Shown here: one piece after another, positions 63,394-64,000 of the stretch
Position numbering within the stretch: position 1 is the stretch's first letter
Layout: each line of letters begins with the position of its first letter
Origin: a cyanobacterium PCC 7702
GTDB lineage: Bacteria > Cyanobacteriota > Cyanobacteriia > Cyanobacteriales > Nostocaceae
DNA length: 64,000 bases
NCBI GenBank assembly: GCA_000332255.1
Contig: KB235926.1
Coordinates: forward strand, 4,730,067-4,794,066
Direction of reading: 5' to 3'
Notes under the pieces: generated by a model
What the model saw: only the letters and a program-made list of their open reading frames with translations
What the model was told of the DNA's origin: nothing
Database searches by the model: none
Made by a program: the position numbers and the translations under genes

Positions 63394-64000
63394 GACTGTG
63401 GCTCTAAAATGCAATCTAGGTTTACTAATTAATTGATGTGAATCTATTCGTTATCAATATCAAAACAGTTCATTTTTTGCCATGAAACCGCTGACTATCA
63501 AAGCAAATTTGAACTGTCCTAGTTTCTTCTTGATACACATTATACGAACGACCGCTCGCTGATAAGGATGCTTAGCTTGGCCAAGAAGAATAGCCATTCA
63601 ACTAAAGTTTTACCCTGACGATCTGGTTGTCTATCCCATTCAAATTAACAAATTGATTCCATGTTTTCATCTGGAACTTGCTTGCTAATTTTTAGGTTAC
63701 TACAATCTCATCGCTCCAATTCAAAGATGTCTTAAAAATCTGGAACTTAATTAAAGAGAATATGAAAACTTGAAAATTTGAATTTTTTTGGTGCTTACTT
63801 TGACAAAGTGATGGTAAATAAATTAACAAATTTAAATTGTTTAAAATGATAATTAATTAGACATGTGATTAAGAATTATCTCTTAAATACCTTGTGCTGT
63901 GAAAATTTGGGTCTTTGAATTTTTACGAACAATAATTATTATTAACATGAAAATCCTATAGAATTGGTTATTAAAATCAATATTCCATTATTCTCACCAA
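63394..64000. other. Region upstream of the chemotaxis-type locus
   Basis: These 600 bases, increasingly AT-rich towards the edge, hold no recognisable gene. They should include the promoter of the minus-strand locus. No hairpin or repeat of note was found. Confidence 0.4.

Overview
The window looks like a cyanobacterial chromosome segment. HIP1 octamers (GCGATCGC) are scattered through genes and gaps. Many genes are of types largely restricted to cyanobacteria: DUF1517, DUF3134, DUF3285, DUF4359, a two-domain ThiE, a SigF-type sigma factor and an NdhP-like microprotein. Base composition is moderately AT-rich. I cannot fix the genus; gene content fits a filamentous or Chroococcidiopsis-like lineage, but that is inference.

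Layout. 0-5 kb is accessory: a transposase cut by the window edge, a frameshifted gene tail, an unrecognised 952-residue protein and a decayed purU fragment. 5.2-9.6 kb holds a small membrane protein and, on the minus strand, a complete Gld-type ABC exporter operon (ATPase, permease, GldG-like, DUF4340). 9.8-17.7 kb has two DUF1565 beta-helix surface proteins, one ending in an SLH-like region and one in a SPOR-like domain. They flank a decayed two-component system, a stand-alone receiver protein, a possible MITE and a YARHG protein. 17.9-22.5 kb holds thiE-thiS, a glycosyltransferase, DUF1517 and DUF3134.

23.3-29.3 kb is a compact plus-strand cluster: phosphoribosyltransferase, an alpha/beta hydrolase that has lost its nucleophile serine, FtsH, an intact hydrolase paralogue and a CapA-like protein. 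A 40-residue Cys-rich ORF behind nested hairpins follows. 29.3-46.3 kb is mostly housekeeping: a class V PLP enzyme, hemE, an AGE epimerase, dusA, sigF, a BI-1 protein, prfB with its programmed +1 frameshift, DUF3285, ybeY, dgkA, trpG/pabA, metallo-beta-lactamase proteins, a Nif3-like protein and YjbQ.

46.9-54.5 kb holds a glycosyltransferase, a cysteine-lyase-like PLP enzyme, an LD-carboxypeptidase, a 57-residue ORF resembling a lanthipeptide precursor, a membrane-anchored FAD monooxygenase, a decayed IS605-type element that splits a 50-codon ORF, and tRNA-His. 54.6-57.9 kb holds DUF4359, a manganese catalase and a siroheme/cobalamin pair (sirohydrochlorin chelatase, cobA). 58-63.4 kb is a minus-strand chemotaxis-type locus: a PatA-like response regulator, a GAF-containing MCP and a CheA-like gene that ends after its phosphotransfer region.

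Pseudogene remnants are frequent (at least seven loci). Most lie near mobile or short repeats, so the genome appears to be in active decay at its accessory sites.
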